Assembly: GCF_014839805.1 (NCBI RefSeq)
Contig: NC_051129.1
Coordinates: 10,234,920 to 10,298,919, forward strand
DNA from: Manduca sexta
Taxonomy: Eukaryota > Arthropoda > Insecta > Lepidoptera > Sphingidae
Length of the DNA: 64,000 bases
Direction: 5' to 3'
Both the position numbers and the translations under genes were made by a program. Positions within the stretch are counted from its first letter, which is position 1. Every line of letters starts with the position of its first letter. Shown piece by piece: positions 12,231 to 25,399 of the stretch. The notes under the pieces were generated by a model, which was not told the DNA's origin, made no database searches, and was given only the letters and a program-made list of their open reading frames with translations.

Positions 12231-13912
12231 GGTTAGTCCTTAGTCAAACGCACTGGTCTAGTGCGGGTTGGCGGACTTTATATACCTTCGAAAACTTAAT
12301 GTAGAATTCTTAAGTATGTGGATTTTCTCACGATGATTTTCTTCACCGTTAAAGCCAACGATTTTATAATAAAATAAATAATACCATAAAATTGCGAAAA
12401 ATCTGAGATGTGGCAGGTGGTAACGATTCTGGCATGGTGGTATTTATTGTGGTGATGACTTATTATCGGGTGACTCGATTACCGGTTTATCGCCTAGATT
12501 AAAAAAAAATCGTTAGTCATACAATTGACGTCGTTTCGACGAGATTGCGCTTGAGTGGTTGAAATGCTGATGAAGATAAAGTCTCTGATGGAATTTGTAA
12601 ACTTTCCATAAAAATACCGAACTAAATATATCTACACCAACTGAAATACAATCCCTAAAGGCTCTAGGGTTCTCACGAAAAGTCGCACAACCTATAATCA
12701 AAATTCAATTACGCGGTTAATCAACGCGAAACTTACAAATAACTTTTCAACATGTGGTGTGGCAAACGGTTTTTTAATTGTTGCAACGAAAAAAAAAATC
12801 GAGAAGTGATGACCCTATTTTGTGTGAACTTCCAGTATGTAGGTTGGACCGCAGCAACCCACAATTATACTAATGAACAAACCCACTTAACAGTCTAATG
12901 TAATTGAAGTCAAAAACTTAGTGTTACTACGTACTTTGGGAAACCGTAATTATGGGTTATACGTGAAAATTGCGTTTCTTATAAAAGTTATTGGACAAGA
13001 TGTCTCCTTTTAACAACAAACAGCCTTATTGATTGGTACGTAGGGTACATTTAAGATTGTCTATTTACTGAGTAATTCGGATATAAAAAGGGTCGTGGCA
13101 AAATCCGAGCCTAGAATTAACGCTGTACTGCTCAAAGTTAGCTAACGTATTCCCGATTCGCTTAATATTCCTCTTAATATACTTATTATCCAGTAACTCA
13201 TTAGTACAACAAATGCCAAATATTCTGAAGATGTTCAGATGTGTGATAAAAGTAAAGAAACTACTAGCATTAAAGAAAATTATACAAATACACTGTATCC
13301 ACGGGGAGGAATTAACCATTTATGAACTTTTATTTGCAACCTTTTGAGAGTAAAGTGTAGTATTACTGAGAACAATTTAAAACATAATAATTGGTACCAC
13401 AAATCCTTACAAAAACAATAGAAGCTGGTGTGTCCTTTCAACGAAAAAGTAATAAAAAAGAAACAGGGTGAATAACTAAGAGAATCATAAATCAGCGATT
13501 TTAAGATTTATTTATGTCCGTTTTTCTGTTTATTTATCAGCGCACATCTCCATAACTAGGTACTTAAGGTCAGAGGTCCCTATTTCGTCTCTCGTCGAGG
13601 CTGTCCTTCGAATAGAAAGTCCGTAATTGAAAAAAGACAGACTCGTCCCTATAAACGGAAAAGGGCTCCCTGACTTTAACAGGTTCAAAGAAAAAGAAGT
13701 GCCCACTAAGCACTGGTACATGCGACAAAAGTTTAAATTTTGTTAACGTTTTATTTTACGCATTTTGCCAGTCCACTAAGTGTGCCGCCCGGTCCTTCAC
13801 TACTGACCCGCGCGTACGAAGTCGCGAGCACAACTAATGAACAATAAAACTACCATAAAGAATCTCCACCTTAAATTAGTTCAAAAAGGCGATAAATCCT
13901 TTCTGAACTAAT

Positions 13913-13953
13913 ACACGTACGCGGCGGCGCGCGGCGGTGCGGTGCACGGCGAC
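13913..13953. other. short CpG-rich patch
   Basis: A run made almost entirely of gcg/cgg words in otherwise AT-rich DNA. It is followed at 14025-14110 by a second GC-richer segment. No reading frame of note runs through it. It could be a small CpG island, a conserved element or a remnant of a GC-rich repeat. Confidence 0.4.
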
Positions 13954-16900
13954 AATTCAACACGTAATGAGAGTTAGACAAAGGGTTCCGCACAACTATC
14001 CGATTTAATTAAACTACGAACGACGAACAGCCCCGCGCCGCAGATTTCAGAGTTTGTTCCGCCTGGCGCCCGATGTATATCCCCGTTTTATAACTACGTG
14101 CATTCGCGCAATCGCGTTACAATATTTCAGTGTTAACGCGGTGAAAATTTAATACAAGTAACAGCATACTCACAGTAACGGGGTGGATTAATTATGAACA
14201 CTGAAAGCCGCAAGTTCTTAGTTATAACTTTGCTTTAAGTAAATAAGCGTTGGCAATTTACTTACAGTAAACGAATAATAATATTCATAAAGACTAACGC
14301 TTAGTTAATGGATTTATTAACTAAGGTTTCTAATTTTCCTTTATTTCTTTTGTACTTACCACGTCCTAAGGTAGTACGAGAATATTTACGTTGTTTTAAC
14401 AGTATAATAAGCAAATGCTGCCCATCAAAGGCATTCAGCAATGTAATTTCTGAACATATCTTTTATTCCAACAACAGTAAAATAGGAAAAATAGAATTTA
14501 AAAATCATAAGTATCAATAACACATACAAAAGCAAATATGTTTATTTTAATTGTAATATAAAAAAAAATAACTACAGCCAACACGAACCAAAAAAAAAGC
14601 ACAAGCCCTATCACATGAATGGAATGCTTTCACAAAATAAAGTGTCTACCAGTTTCGTTCCGCAAGACGGTAGAGCGAACGGTCCCGTAGCGCGAGTCGA
14701 GTGCGGAACGCGACAAATTCCACTAGTCACACAAAATACCTCCTTTATTTATGGTACAGTTTAAAATTAGTCGCCTTTCTAGAGCTCTGCGGCGAAATAA
14801 AATACACAGATAGTGTTAGATTTAAGCACTGAAACAATTTAGATTGTGCGCCGGTATAAAGCAATGCCGGTCATGAAAACAGAACCGTTCCTGCGCTGAC
14901 GCTACAACAACAAAATGGGAATTATATTCATGAAATTTTTCGCTATTAAAAATAAAAAAACACTTGTAGTGACCATCACTAGAACACTGTTAAGTAGCGA
15001 ACAGTAAAAAGTGTTATTTGTTCGAAAATAATATACGAACTAACGAGTTGTCCAAATAATAACGGAGATGAAATTTCGTATAAAGAATGTGACAAAATGA
15101 TTTTCATTTTTCAACTGTATTGTGAAGTCAGTTTCGACGGATTTAATCTATTTGTTTTTATTTTGCAATCAGGCGACGACGACGGTCCGCAATTGTTTGT
15201 GGTGTTAATGCACTTTCGTGATGTTTTCATTTAATTAATTCCCTTTTCATTGTATTGTACTCGGATCATGGGATAAAATGAAATAACATCAAATTTAAGT
15301 TTATAAAACAAAGGATAACAGCGATGCATTTAAGAAGGTAAGCAACGTAATACATACTTTATTATACAGATTAATATAATTGATCGAATCTTTATTCATT
15401 TGCCAGAATTACCGCAGAACGATCTATAGAATATGTTCTCCAACGAAGAAATAAGTTTCGTGACTGGAATTGTTAACTGAACAATTAAGTAAATAAAGGA
15501 AAAAAGAAACCCGAATAAATTTATAAGAATACAAAAACACTATATCATTATATCCTCTTTCTACTGATTTTTCTCTAATTTATAACTTCACATATATACG
15601 GGTAAAAAGTAATAATCAATATTTATTTATAACTTTTTATCCATTAACTGACGAATGTGTACGAATCAAATGAAAACTAAATCGAAATGTGGCGGATAAT
15701 AATTAAGTAATAATTTATGTCTGATGATTTTGTTATTTTATACCATCAACCATAAATTTCATACAATTCATTGACGAAGAAGCATTCAAGCGAATTAGAA
15801 CTAAATCTAAGTGCAACGCTCACTGCAGATAAGCCACTGAATCGCAATAAAGTTAATGGCTAGAAGAAAAGTATATGCTACTTAAACATTATACGAAGAC
15901 AAAGTGAACACATTATGGGCTTGGAACGGTCTCTGTACAGACGAATGGCATTGTTTTGGATATTTTATACGAATCTCCATATTTGTCTATACTTAAGATA
16001 GCTATTCTCTTAGATATATTCTTTTGATAGCTATCTTCATTGTAATGTGGTATCAAAATTAAGATGTTAATGTAAGAAGAAAGTACATAAAAATTACGAT
16101 AGAATATTAAATTTATACTCACATTATACGCGCTGTACTTTAAAGGTTAGTTTAAGTCATAATCATTGTGATGATTATTCGCTTACTTATATGATTGCTA
16201 AGTTTGGGTTGATTTTTCAACACACTTATCTATTATAATTTAAGTCAATTTAGTTTATATTTGATGAACTACTAACACTATTCTACAAATTATTCCGAAG
16301 TTATATAAGTGATTTTAATTGAGTTTTTTTGGAAATAATTACAATTATTCTTATAAATTGTTTTGAGGTATCATAAGTGTAACTTTGTTCGCTTACGTGA
16401 TAAGAAAAGTATTTCTTATTTACTCATTTTATTTATTCATATAACTACAGTTCAAGGATTGTATAATATTATTATGTCAAAACATTTCACTGTAAAAGGG
16501 AAACATATTAATTAATTAATGTTCTCGGTAATATCCTTCAATGAATCAGTAACAGAGTCCAACAGTTCATTAAAGCTTGTGAATGCCATGAATAAAACAA
16601 CAATTTTGACCTTTACATAGGCCGTGTTTACATAAACAATACGTTTCGGAATGCGATTCCGTCACTCGGCAATGAATTCTGAGACGTTTGTCAGAACAGA
16701 ACTAATCTGCGAATAAAGCTCAAAGGGTTTATTAATTAAACGTTGCGTCCGCAGTCGGCGACAGTGGGATTCCCTTTCACGTTCCCATTTCGGGAATTAG
16801 TTTACCTTTAATTTGTTTAAGTGTCGCCGCGACAAATAAACGCGACGACAAGTCGTTCCATTTCGCATTTGTATCTTTCACGATTTGACAAGGACGTCCC

Positions 16901-19900
16901 GTTCTCTTGGAATCGAGGTCGAACCGTTATCCGAAATCAGGTAATTCTTAAGGGTTGTTTTCATGATGAACGGGAAAAAATATAGCAAATATCGAGTTCG
17001 TAATATGTAAGTGAAACCACAAACCATTAACCAGTTCCCAGTGTACCTTACCTTATAACCAAAAAACATACCAAAACGAAGCGGTAATAATAAGGAAGGA
17101 AATATTTTCCGAGCTGCGAAACAGATATTCAGAGAGAATTGAAATATCGCCATAAACCCTACAAATCTGTGGAAGAACGAAAACAATCGTCACAATCTGA
17201 TTGTAACACGAACATTAATTCAAGCGAGTAGTTAATATGTGCGACCGAACTTTAGATAGCAAAATATTACAGCAGTTATTCAACTCAATAAAACCTATCT
17301 ATGTTCGAGTAATGCGATGTGTGCTTATCTTCGTGTGATATATTGCCGTACAGAGCCAGTGTGAGGGGCTACGTACATGGGATATGCTTTTATCAATATT
17401 ATAAAGGAAACAGATTTTATTTGAGATATTCGCAGTCGACGAGGTCTATGCCCAGCTGTGGGACAATTCACGTGGCTGGTATTAACATTATTATTGTCCG
17501 GAGTTACGGTTAGCAGGAATAATTTTGCTAGCTATTAACGTGAATTCGAAAAGGACCCTTAAAACTGTCGAAAGTGAAATGAAACAATGGACTGATATTA
17601 TATAAAATTATAACGCATAAAGTGCAAATTAAATACTGGCGATTATTTTAGTCTTGTAGAAGAAAAAAAAACAACACACAAAACGCAATGGAGGAGGCAC
17701 ATTAACCGCGCCAGTCAGAACAAGATGGCATTTCATTTCAATTACGCGAACTCGACTTTAGGAGCGAATTTAAATGGGGAACGAGATGGCATCGAGATGT
17801 ACCCATTTACTTAATCCGCGTTTTTCTTTCTTCCCAATGTAATCCGTTTGGGAGAGACGAGCGGTATCAGATTGTCGGTGCGTAACTTCAAAGGAATCCG
17901 ACGGGCGGTCGCGAATTAACCGTTTAAATAATAAATAAAGTAGCTGAAATTTTGAAAAGCGCATTTTTTGCCTCGCCCGCGTTTAATCTGTGCTCCAGTG
18001 TTTAGCTTATTCGAAGGGGATGATATTTTTTTGTGTTCGCGATATTATTGTGTTGTCGGGGAATGTTATGCCGAATTTATTTTGCTTGTAATTTTTTTGT
18101 TTTTTTTTTTTCGTTTCACAACACCATACGATTTATTAAATGTGTTTATGTTTAAAATGTTTGTCATTCGCGATACATTGTATATTGTTCATCATATTAT
18201 TAGGTATTTGAGTTGGAGGTAAATTAACAAATTATCGCACATTCATTAAACCTCGACTTCCTTGAATTGACGTTACCGCGAAAGTGCGCGAATAATTAAT
18301 TGTTCTCGTACTCCACAGAAAAATCTGTAAAACTCAATGCTACAATTTTTGGCAATTACAAAAATCAATAATTACTAAACGAAAGAATCGAACTTTCATA
18401 AGGGATGCATTGCCAGCAACAAAAAAAACCCACTCCATACGCGTGCGCCGTACAAAGCTTGAGGGAAATTACCTGGGCTTCCGCCCGCCGTGTTGGCTTG
18501 AATAATTAAGTAATAAATCTGCCAAAGTATAAAATCGCACAGCCAATTAGTAAACAGCGGTCCATCGGTCCATTACATGCGGTGTTGCCATGTTTTAAAA
18601 TGAGAAAATTCTGCTGGAATGATAAAATTCGTTGCGAAAATAGAACGAGCTGTTTTCAACTTTATCAAATAGAAATACATACATACAGTATATAAAATCT
18701 GTATAATTTAAAACTACAAAAATAACAACATAACCACCAAACAATAGTGTTTATCATAACGAAAAATGGATCATTTATTTGGTACGGTTATAATATTGAA
18801 AAAATACAGTCGAATTGAGAACCTTCTCTTTTTTTAAAGTCGATTTAAAAAATTCGTACATGTAAAAGCGTTTAAATTTTATTTTAACATAACTAATTTA
18901 TATTCAACTTCATTCCCTCAGCCATAATAAACTAGGTTATATGTACATAGTAGGTAGATATGTAGGGATCCTAATACAGGTTACCGTGTAGTAAAGTTTA
19001 GAGTTTAGTATTACGACCGGCCGCTTTCTTGACTTCTATCATGCAGTATGTGTCCTCGTACCTTAGCAGGCATTACGATCTATTAGTAGGTAGCTTTACC
19101 TACGTAAATTACTTTCATTTAGCAATAGAAACTGTAACAATGTCCGTTAATATAAAAAATATACTAAAAATAAAGGAATGAAATTTTAAAATCTATAAAA
19201 ACCGGTAATATCCCACACCTGGCAACACTAATTACAGTTTACAGTTTTCCTTTACGCCCGTAGACACCATTAGGCAACCCTTTATCTTCATTAGGGCTGC
19301 AACGGTTGATCTAAAAAACCTTTTACCTGGACGCGTCAAAGTGTACACCGAATAATACATAAATTCTGGGCGGCCGTTAGCGCGGGAGAGTCGGCCACTG
19401 GGCTCTCTACCCTATTAATGCGTAACAGAGACGAGTTTCGTACAAATCTACGATGTGTGTGTGTTGTGTTTATTTCATCTTAATCGGTTGTTGGGTTAAG
19501 AAAATTTTACATTTCACAATAATGCATTTTCATCTTTCATAATCATTGCAAATTATTAAAGTTGAGCGGACGTTTCCATCGCTTTAGAATACAAATCAGA
19601 ATCGATAAAAATATTTTAGACCCTAAACATATATTTATCATGGATGTATGCGCAACATGTAAGAAATCAAAACAAAACCTCCTGGACCTAAAACTAGGTT
19701 AGTCTACAACTACCTTAGAGCAACAAAAGCTAAATATACCAACAAAATAAAACAAACCGAACATGCAAAACGGCCTCAACGCAGATCACAAATCTATCGA
19801 TCCAACAAGAACGGCAAAAGTCCTGGCCCAGTTCTATTTAACATTATTTACGCTTGACGAGCAATTGAAAATTTTCTGGCGATCCCCGTGGGTGCGCCAG

Positions 19901-20454
19901 GATCGGGCCCAGCCAGGTCGCCTTAACGAGACCGGTGGTCCTTTGGGATCGCGTTTTGAAACCAAGTAATTACGCTAATAGCCCTAACTGAGCCAGCCGT
20001 GGCACCTGAGCTCCTGTATAGTGTCAATATATACGTAGGCGTGTGTGCCATCTTGCGATTAGCTAGCCCCTACTTACATTTCTGTGGTAAGGACATGTTT
20101 CACGAAATGACTTTTTAATTATCTTGTTGATTAAGGCGAGGTTTACTTGGTAATGTAATTACGAAAGGTCGACCGGTGTGTTGTTTAAACTACGCCTCTG
20201 CGGAACTGTTTATACAAAATGTTATTCAAAATAAACTCACAAGACATTTATACCATTCATTTTGATATAATACTACCACTATAAGCAAAATAATGAGGAA
20301 AGAGACAATTGTGTGTATAATCGCGGCAAAGAAACACAGCGACATGAATAATCATTGTGAACGATTTAATTTCAATTCACGTATAATATGGGGTTATTAA
20401 TTAGTTGGGCTCGCGATTACACGGTATTAATTGGGTAATCCGATGCGAATTGAA

Positions 20455-20535
20455 CGGTGTGCGCGCCGACGAGTGCGGGCCACCGAATGCTCGATCGAAC
20501 GTGAAACCGTCGCGCCGCGGCCGCCGACGGCTTTG
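20455..20535. other. CpG-rich patch
   Basis: Dense CpG words ('gtgcgcgccgacgag', 'cgtcgcgccgcggccgccg') sit between AT-rich flanks containing TAATTA and TTAATTG motifs. No coding frame of convincing length crosses it. A conserved regulatory element or a remote promoter are possible; neither can be shown from sequence alone. Confidence 0.35.
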
Positions 20536-21530
20536 TTTTAATAAGTTTTAATTGTATTTGTTTATGTGAAAAATTAACCACTTGTTCGGTAATATATTAG
20601 ACTTTTCAGAAATGTTCGTTTTAAGTGATGGGATGACTGTATGCGAAGCTAGTGGTTATTGATAATTTCGCTTTTCTTAAAATCAAACGTAAAGTTCAAC
20701 ACATAAAAAACAAGGATTAGTTTCATGATCACGACTCGACAGATCAGCTGATGTGACTATATGTTTTAGAGAAAGTTCCAATAATGCCTAATCTTTTGTC
20801 ATAATTCTTAAGACAATGCATGACTCCAACCAAATAGAATCAAACATATTATTATGCGGGATGAATTTTCATATTTCATCACGTACGCGGAAAATCTCTT
20901 TAGTCTTCGAACATCAAACCTCTGCGGGATTTACCACTTTTCTTCACGGAGACAACAAATTCTGAGACTGCAGCCGGATTCTTTAACTATTTAACACACA
21001 ACACAGTTTTGTCTCCTCCGATATTCAACTTTAAAATAAAATCATAAGGTTCAATATGGGCTGATTGTATAGAGGATGTTCCATGTCGCCTCGCATCTTG
21101 AATATTGAGCGCGTACTCGTGGGAGTTCGGAAGTGTCACCGAGTCAAGAGTATACATTGTCACACATTGAGCATACCAAAATAGTCTTTACCTTGTACGT
21201 GAGAGTTTGCGTTCGCGACTTGCGCTGCTGCATTATATTCACTGTTTACTGTTCAGTACATGAAACGTGACGTACAAAATGAACCGGTTTGTTATAGAAA
21301 CCTTAGAAATTTTTCTAAAGGGAGTAGTCGTCTTGTCGCGGCATATAAGCTTTAATTTATGGGGTTCGTTTCTCAGTAATACTATTTTCAGTTTTGGGAT
21401 TAAAGAAAGTTTGTATACGAGAGTTATCACTCAGTGGAGCTCCGTAACAAAAACGCATGTCAGTACAGGTGTACTGAAATGTGTTTTTACTTAAATAGGT
21501 AGGTACTTATTTACAACCTTTGAAATTTAC

Positions 21531-21604
21531 AATTAGCTAATGGCGAAATACTACGCTAAAAATCTGCCAAAAATTAGCTAATGGCGAAATACTACGCTAA
21601 AAAT
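21531..21604 (+). repeat. two-copy 33-bp direct repeat
   Basis: Positions 21531-21563 and 21572-21604 are identical (33 of 33 bases, beginning 'aattagctaatggcg'), separated by 8 bases. This gives a 41-bp period. Perfect identity suggests a recent tandem duplication. Confidence 0.9.
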
Positions 21605-21760
21605 ATTTAAAAGTATTGTTTACGTTAAAACAAACATATCACATAAACAATGTATTTTAAAAGCTGCTGAACATTGCACCGCAATAACAATAAATACTCC
21701 GGCCTCAGTTCTGTTAACATTGTAGGACAACAACTAGTTTTTTTAAACTAAACGTTGAAT

Positions 21761-21904
21761 TGTGTACATCCGGTTCCAACAGGCCGGCATAATTATGTCG
21801 ACTATCGAAGGGTAATCATCTCTCGTCAGTCGTCATTCTATGGGAACCTACTCCAGCTACCAACAGGTGCAGGGGGTCACTTTACCGTGCGCGTATAAAA
21901 AAAA
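21761..21904 (+). mobile_element. poly-A-ended dispersed repeat, copy 1 (truncated)
   Basis: It shares 'tccggttccaacaggcc', 'ggcataattatgtcgact', 'ggtaatcatctctcgtcag' and 'accaacaggtgcag' with copies at 34806-35105 and 51693-51896, and ends in an A-run. A shared 3' A-tail and a missing 5' part point to a retroposon (a SINE or a LINE 3' end). The inserted RTE fragment at 21914 begins just after this A-run. Confidence 0.6.
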
Positions 21905-21913
21905 GAATTCACT

Positions 21914-22141
21914 TCTTCTTCTTCTTCTTCAGCCTTCATCTACCCAATGCTGAGTAAAGGCCTCTTCCATATTTCGCCAACTAGCGCGGTCTTGGGCTTT
22001 CCGCATCCAGTCTTTCCCGGCCGTCCGAATGATGTCGTCGGTCCATCTTCGCGGCTGCCTCCCCACGTTCCTGTGCCCAGTTCTTGGCCTCCATTCTAGT
22101 ACCTTCCTCCCCTATCGGCCATCTGATGTGCCATTCATGCC
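21914..22141 (-). mobile_element. 5'-truncated RTE-type LINE end with target duplication
   Basis: Read on the minus strand, this is the C-terminal coding end of an RTE-clade non-LTR retrotransposon followed directly by a (GAA)n microsatellite tail (cttctt... at 21914-21930). An exact 11-bp direct repeat, 'aagaattcact', flanks it (21903-21913 and 22142-22152). This target duplication defines the insertion as about 228 bp. Severe 5' truncation is usual for LINE insertion. The left duplication overlaps the A-tail of the neighbouring repeat, so this element landed at that repeat's end. Confidence 0.85.
21929..22123 (-). pseudogene. RTE-type reverse transcriptase C-terminus, decayed
   Basis: The minus-strand translation keeps the family's tail motifs in order: DGR, GRKVLEWRPR, RRWTDDI, DWMRKAQDR, SWR and EEAFTQHW, then a TGA stop (21929-21931). 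The W normally following DGR is a TAG stop (22112-22114), so the copy is broken. Upstream of 22123 the match degrades, with bases missing from the expected WAGHIARRT segment. The domain lies downstream of the reverse transcriptase core and has no catalytic residues of its own. It is a dead remnant. Confidence 0.8.
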
Positions 22142-22732
22142 AAGAATTCACTACAAGTGCGCAACTTAACGGACGTACATATTTCTTTAGCGAACATTAA
22201 ATAAATCTTTGTATATGGAACTATTCTTTTTTATATTTACTTTGTAGAGTTACTTGGGGCTGTCCTAATGTGATGATAAAAGCACTTAAGGAGAAACAGG
22301 GTGAATTATACTTTTGATGCGTTTCTCATGATTAGTCAAATTGCCGACGACACAACAATTACATAAGTAATGATTTCTTATGTTTACGCGAATGTTAGAC
22401 ATTGAAATAAAACTATTTTCCCAGATAATTTCGCAGTTTTTTATAATAATTTTTTCCCGACATTTTGAAGATTAAGTTTTCATGGTCACGGGGGGACTAA
22501 GGTGTTGGCCGTCCAAAAAGTCAAAGTTTGAATATTTACTTACAATTATTTGCACATAAATGTTGGTAATGCTGAATGCACGCAATTTTTTATAATATGG
22601 ATTTTTTAATAGTCCTGATTACTTGGTGCCTATTAAATTGTTCTATATGACTGACAGTTTTAGTCCTGCCCGAAAAAAGGAGAAGTCAGTGCGTTTGCCA
22701 TCAATAAGTTTACATCAAATTATCTCATATAA

Positions 22733-22881
22733 AAGTAGTTGGAAGTGGAACAGATTGTAAAGACGAATATCCGCAAGTTCAAAGCCCAAAGGCACGCACT
22801 TTTGATTCTTCTAAAGTTATGTGAGTATTCTTTATGAATTATGGCTTGCTTTTACGGTTAAGGAAAACATTGTGCGGAAAT
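22733..22881 (+). mobile_element. tRNA-derived SINE (ATT-tail family), internal fragment
   Basis: It shares with the copy at 61937-62260 the ordered words 'gtggaac', 'agacgaat.tccgcaag', 'caaa.cccaa.ggcac', 'tttgattcttct', 'tatgtga.tattctt' and 'ggaaaacat.gt'. The tRNA-like A-box start and the 3' tail are missing. The copy is strongly diverged and probably old. Confidence 0.7.
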
Positions 22882-22962
22882 CATAATACTAATGCTAGTA
22901 CTATAATCATAATACATAAGTACAGGCCCGATATATTAATCTCATATTTAACATGAACTATC

Positions 22963-23025
22963 AGTATGTCATCGTCAGCATCATCCTCATACACAGCATG
23001 TCCACTACAGAACAAATAAGCCTTT
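22963..23025 (-). mobile_element. RTE-type LINE tail relic
   Basis: The minus-strand reading gives 'aggcttatttgttctgtagtgg', then 'gatgatgctgacgatgac'. This resembles the last codons and (TGA)n tail of the RTE family ('ggcctatgttcagcagtgg...ctgatgatgatg', seen intact at 33751-33797). It is short and diverged, so the call is tentative. Confidence 0.45.
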
Positions 23026-23645
23026 CAAAGATTTCTAGACCCAATTGTTGAAAGCAGTGTACAGTGCCTGATAATAAAATATTTAGTGGATTTCTTACAC
23101 AAGTCTCTCAAAATCTATCCACTGTAACGGTAACATACAACAAGAATACATAGATAAAAGGCCGCTGGTATTCCAAGGCGAACGTCCAACGGCCTAAAAC
23201 GGCCCATTCCGAATATGTATGGGTGGAATAGACTGTATTTCAATTGGTAATGTAAACAAAATGAGCACTTTTGTAAGTGATAGGACCGTGTTGGAAGCCC
23301 TTTTTTCATAAATGGACCATCTTTATTGCGTTTGTATGTTACACTACCATGGAAAAACTGGTTTGGCTCTTACAGATTGGAGCCGGTAAGAATTTTTTGC
23401 TATCGAGTGCCACCAGTGGTAAGTAGTTACCATTACCCTGGAGATCGGCAACAACAGGAGCGCAGTTAAGCCGAACGCATTGATCCTCATTGAAGACTTT
23501 CAAAGTTATTTTTCTTTACTTGCCCAGTATTCCTTTGCTATAAATCGGCCACGCACTGAAAATTCTTCTGGCATTATGGATATTTCAATGATGATGAACA
23601 GGAATACATACTACCAGGAAGGCGAGCTACGTACAAAATAGCAGA

Positions 23646-23724
23646 CCCCCCCCCTCCTGCCAACACACCACTTGTTGAAAAGCATAAGCGTTTTTTTTTT
23701 TTTTTGCAAAAGTTTTTTTTTGCA
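23646..23724. repeat. homopolymer-rich stretch
   Basis: A run of nine C (23646-23654) is followed by a T15 run (about 23691-23705) and a T9 run, each T-run followed by 'gcaa'. The duplicated T-run plus 'tgcaa' words suggest slippage-prone DNA. No function is implied. Confidence 0.8.
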
Positions 23725-24400
23725 ATACATTAAACTTTTATTGAAAATTAATAAAAATATAATCTCCATAGACCAACCTGATACTTCCTTAGTATTCCGC
23801 TATAAAACATAATATTTAAACAACACATTATTCCGGTAACCAAATAAACTCAGACGTACTAGAATATTAAAAAGCATGTTTTATGTCAATGTAGCACTAA
23901 CTTATGTAATAGCGAACATTTCCACGATATGTACCAGTATTAAAGCTACATCCCCACACTCTAAACTAAATAATTCAAAGATTCCGAACGCATTTTGCCG
24001 TCAGTGGGATGTGTGGATACACCGCGAGTCAGGTAAAGGCGCGCATTCGGCAAATATTTAGATAAACCCACTACGAATATCACATCGAGAGCTCGCTTGT
24101 GACGAGTTCTTAACGTACGAATTACAAGTGTTCGCCGTCGGCGTCATGTGGCTGATCAAATGTATTTATCCTCAACGAAATATGTATGGAATGTCATACA
24201 ATATCAGGAAAAGATCCCACCTTTCCATTGATATCTCACGTATTATAGTTATTAAGTAATTTAGCATAAAAAAATCTTATAATTTCATTCGTGTTCATAA
24301 TCAAACGCTTACAAATAAATAAATAATCTTATTAATTCCTACTTTTTAGCAGCGAAAGAAAAGAACCCAAAAATACTCGTTGAATAAATAAAAAAATTAA

Positions 24401-24645
24401 ACTAATTAATTTCGCGGGGGCAACGGAAGCCTGTGTATCAGCTCACAAAATTAATTAATTATTTGGATTTGGTTAATGACCACGCTTGCGATACAGCCCG
24501 CCGGTAATTATTAGGCGTTTCCCGTGATACAATTAACAATATCTGCAAATAATTTTACCGATTACGCGCACAATTCGCGTTTAATGGCGACCTATGTCGA
24601 TAATTATCAAACATTTCATGATACCGGGATTATCAAATAATTTTA
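24401..24645. promoter_or_regulatory. homeodomain-site-dense segment (candidate enhancer)
   Basis: TAATTA/TTAATT-type cores occur repeatedly in about 240 bases: 24402, 24450-24460, 24505, 24531, 24600 and others. ATTATCA and CGATAATTATCA words are also present, along with 'gcgtttaatggcgacc' and GGGATTA. The segment contains no convincing reading frame or repeat match. Clusters like this are typical of Hox/Cad/Pax-regulated enhancers, but AT-rich DNA also produces such cores by chance. The call rests on density only. Confidence 0.3.
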
Positions 24646-25035
24646 ATGGAGGATAGAAGCAAAGCATCCATATTTTATGTAAGTATATCGAGTAGGCTAT
24701 AAATCAGATCGACACGTGCGCACGGCACCGGGGCTAGATGGCAAGTGACGTGAAGCGCGCGGGGGCGGGGGACGGGGCAAAAACTAAACGACCCAGAAAC
24801 AAACTTTCTTTTTTTTACGTCTATACATTACGCCTCTTTCGCGCTAAGTTACGCGAAAGCCGAGAACGATGACTACTGCAACTTGTTGGTATTTAAAAAG
24901 CGATTATGTGTGTTGGATTTGGATGTAATTTGTCACACCAATTATAGACAGTTTTAAATTAACAGATAGAGAAAATCATTGCCTTTTTTACTGGAAAAAT
25001 GTACAGTGGGACTTTTTTCCAAAAAAATAGATTTA

Positions 25036-25056
25036 TACGGGCGAAGCCGCGAGTAA
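25036..25056 (+). mobile_element. Helitron 3'-end relic
   Basis: 'acgggcgaagccgcgag' is the GC hairpin that precedes the terminus of the Helitrons elsewhere in this window (for example 27080-27107). The terminal CTAG is not preserved and a 5' end is not found. Confidence 0.4.
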
Positions 25057-25399
25057 AAGAAAATATAATATAAACTAAATTGAACTTTGAGACACGGAGT
25101 CAGTGTAAGAACGAAGAAAATTTTCCGCGTTATTTATTAGAGTGACGGCGTGTATCGGGACCTTTTGTGCGGCATGTGCAGCATTATGGGCACGAGCCCG
25201 ACGGGTCTCTCGGTATCAATAACAGAAGCAGAGGATGTAAAAGTTGAACGTTGGTCAGTTGAAACTTTGTTACGGTCGGCCATCGCGCAGATTGTCAATA
25301 AAAGTTTTCAAAGTAATTTTATCTTGGGACCATCTTGTACGTTTCTTTTTTATAAACTTGGGGTGGCGCGTCAAGAGTTTTATTGCGTTTGACATTCGA

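Larger units (their letters stand above)
12231..21530. other. long unique non-coding stretch with CpG-rich patches
   Basis: No gene, RNA gene or recognised transposon is seen over about 9.3 kb. Most is AT-rich with runs such as (ATTA)n near 16.51 kb. Three short patches are clearly GC/CpG-richer: 13913-13953 together with 14025-14110, about 19870-19945, and about 20455-20535. They alternate with homeodomain-type TAAT motifs. This alternation is typical of conserved developmental non-coding DNA, but conservation cannot be tested here. Confidence 0.5.
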
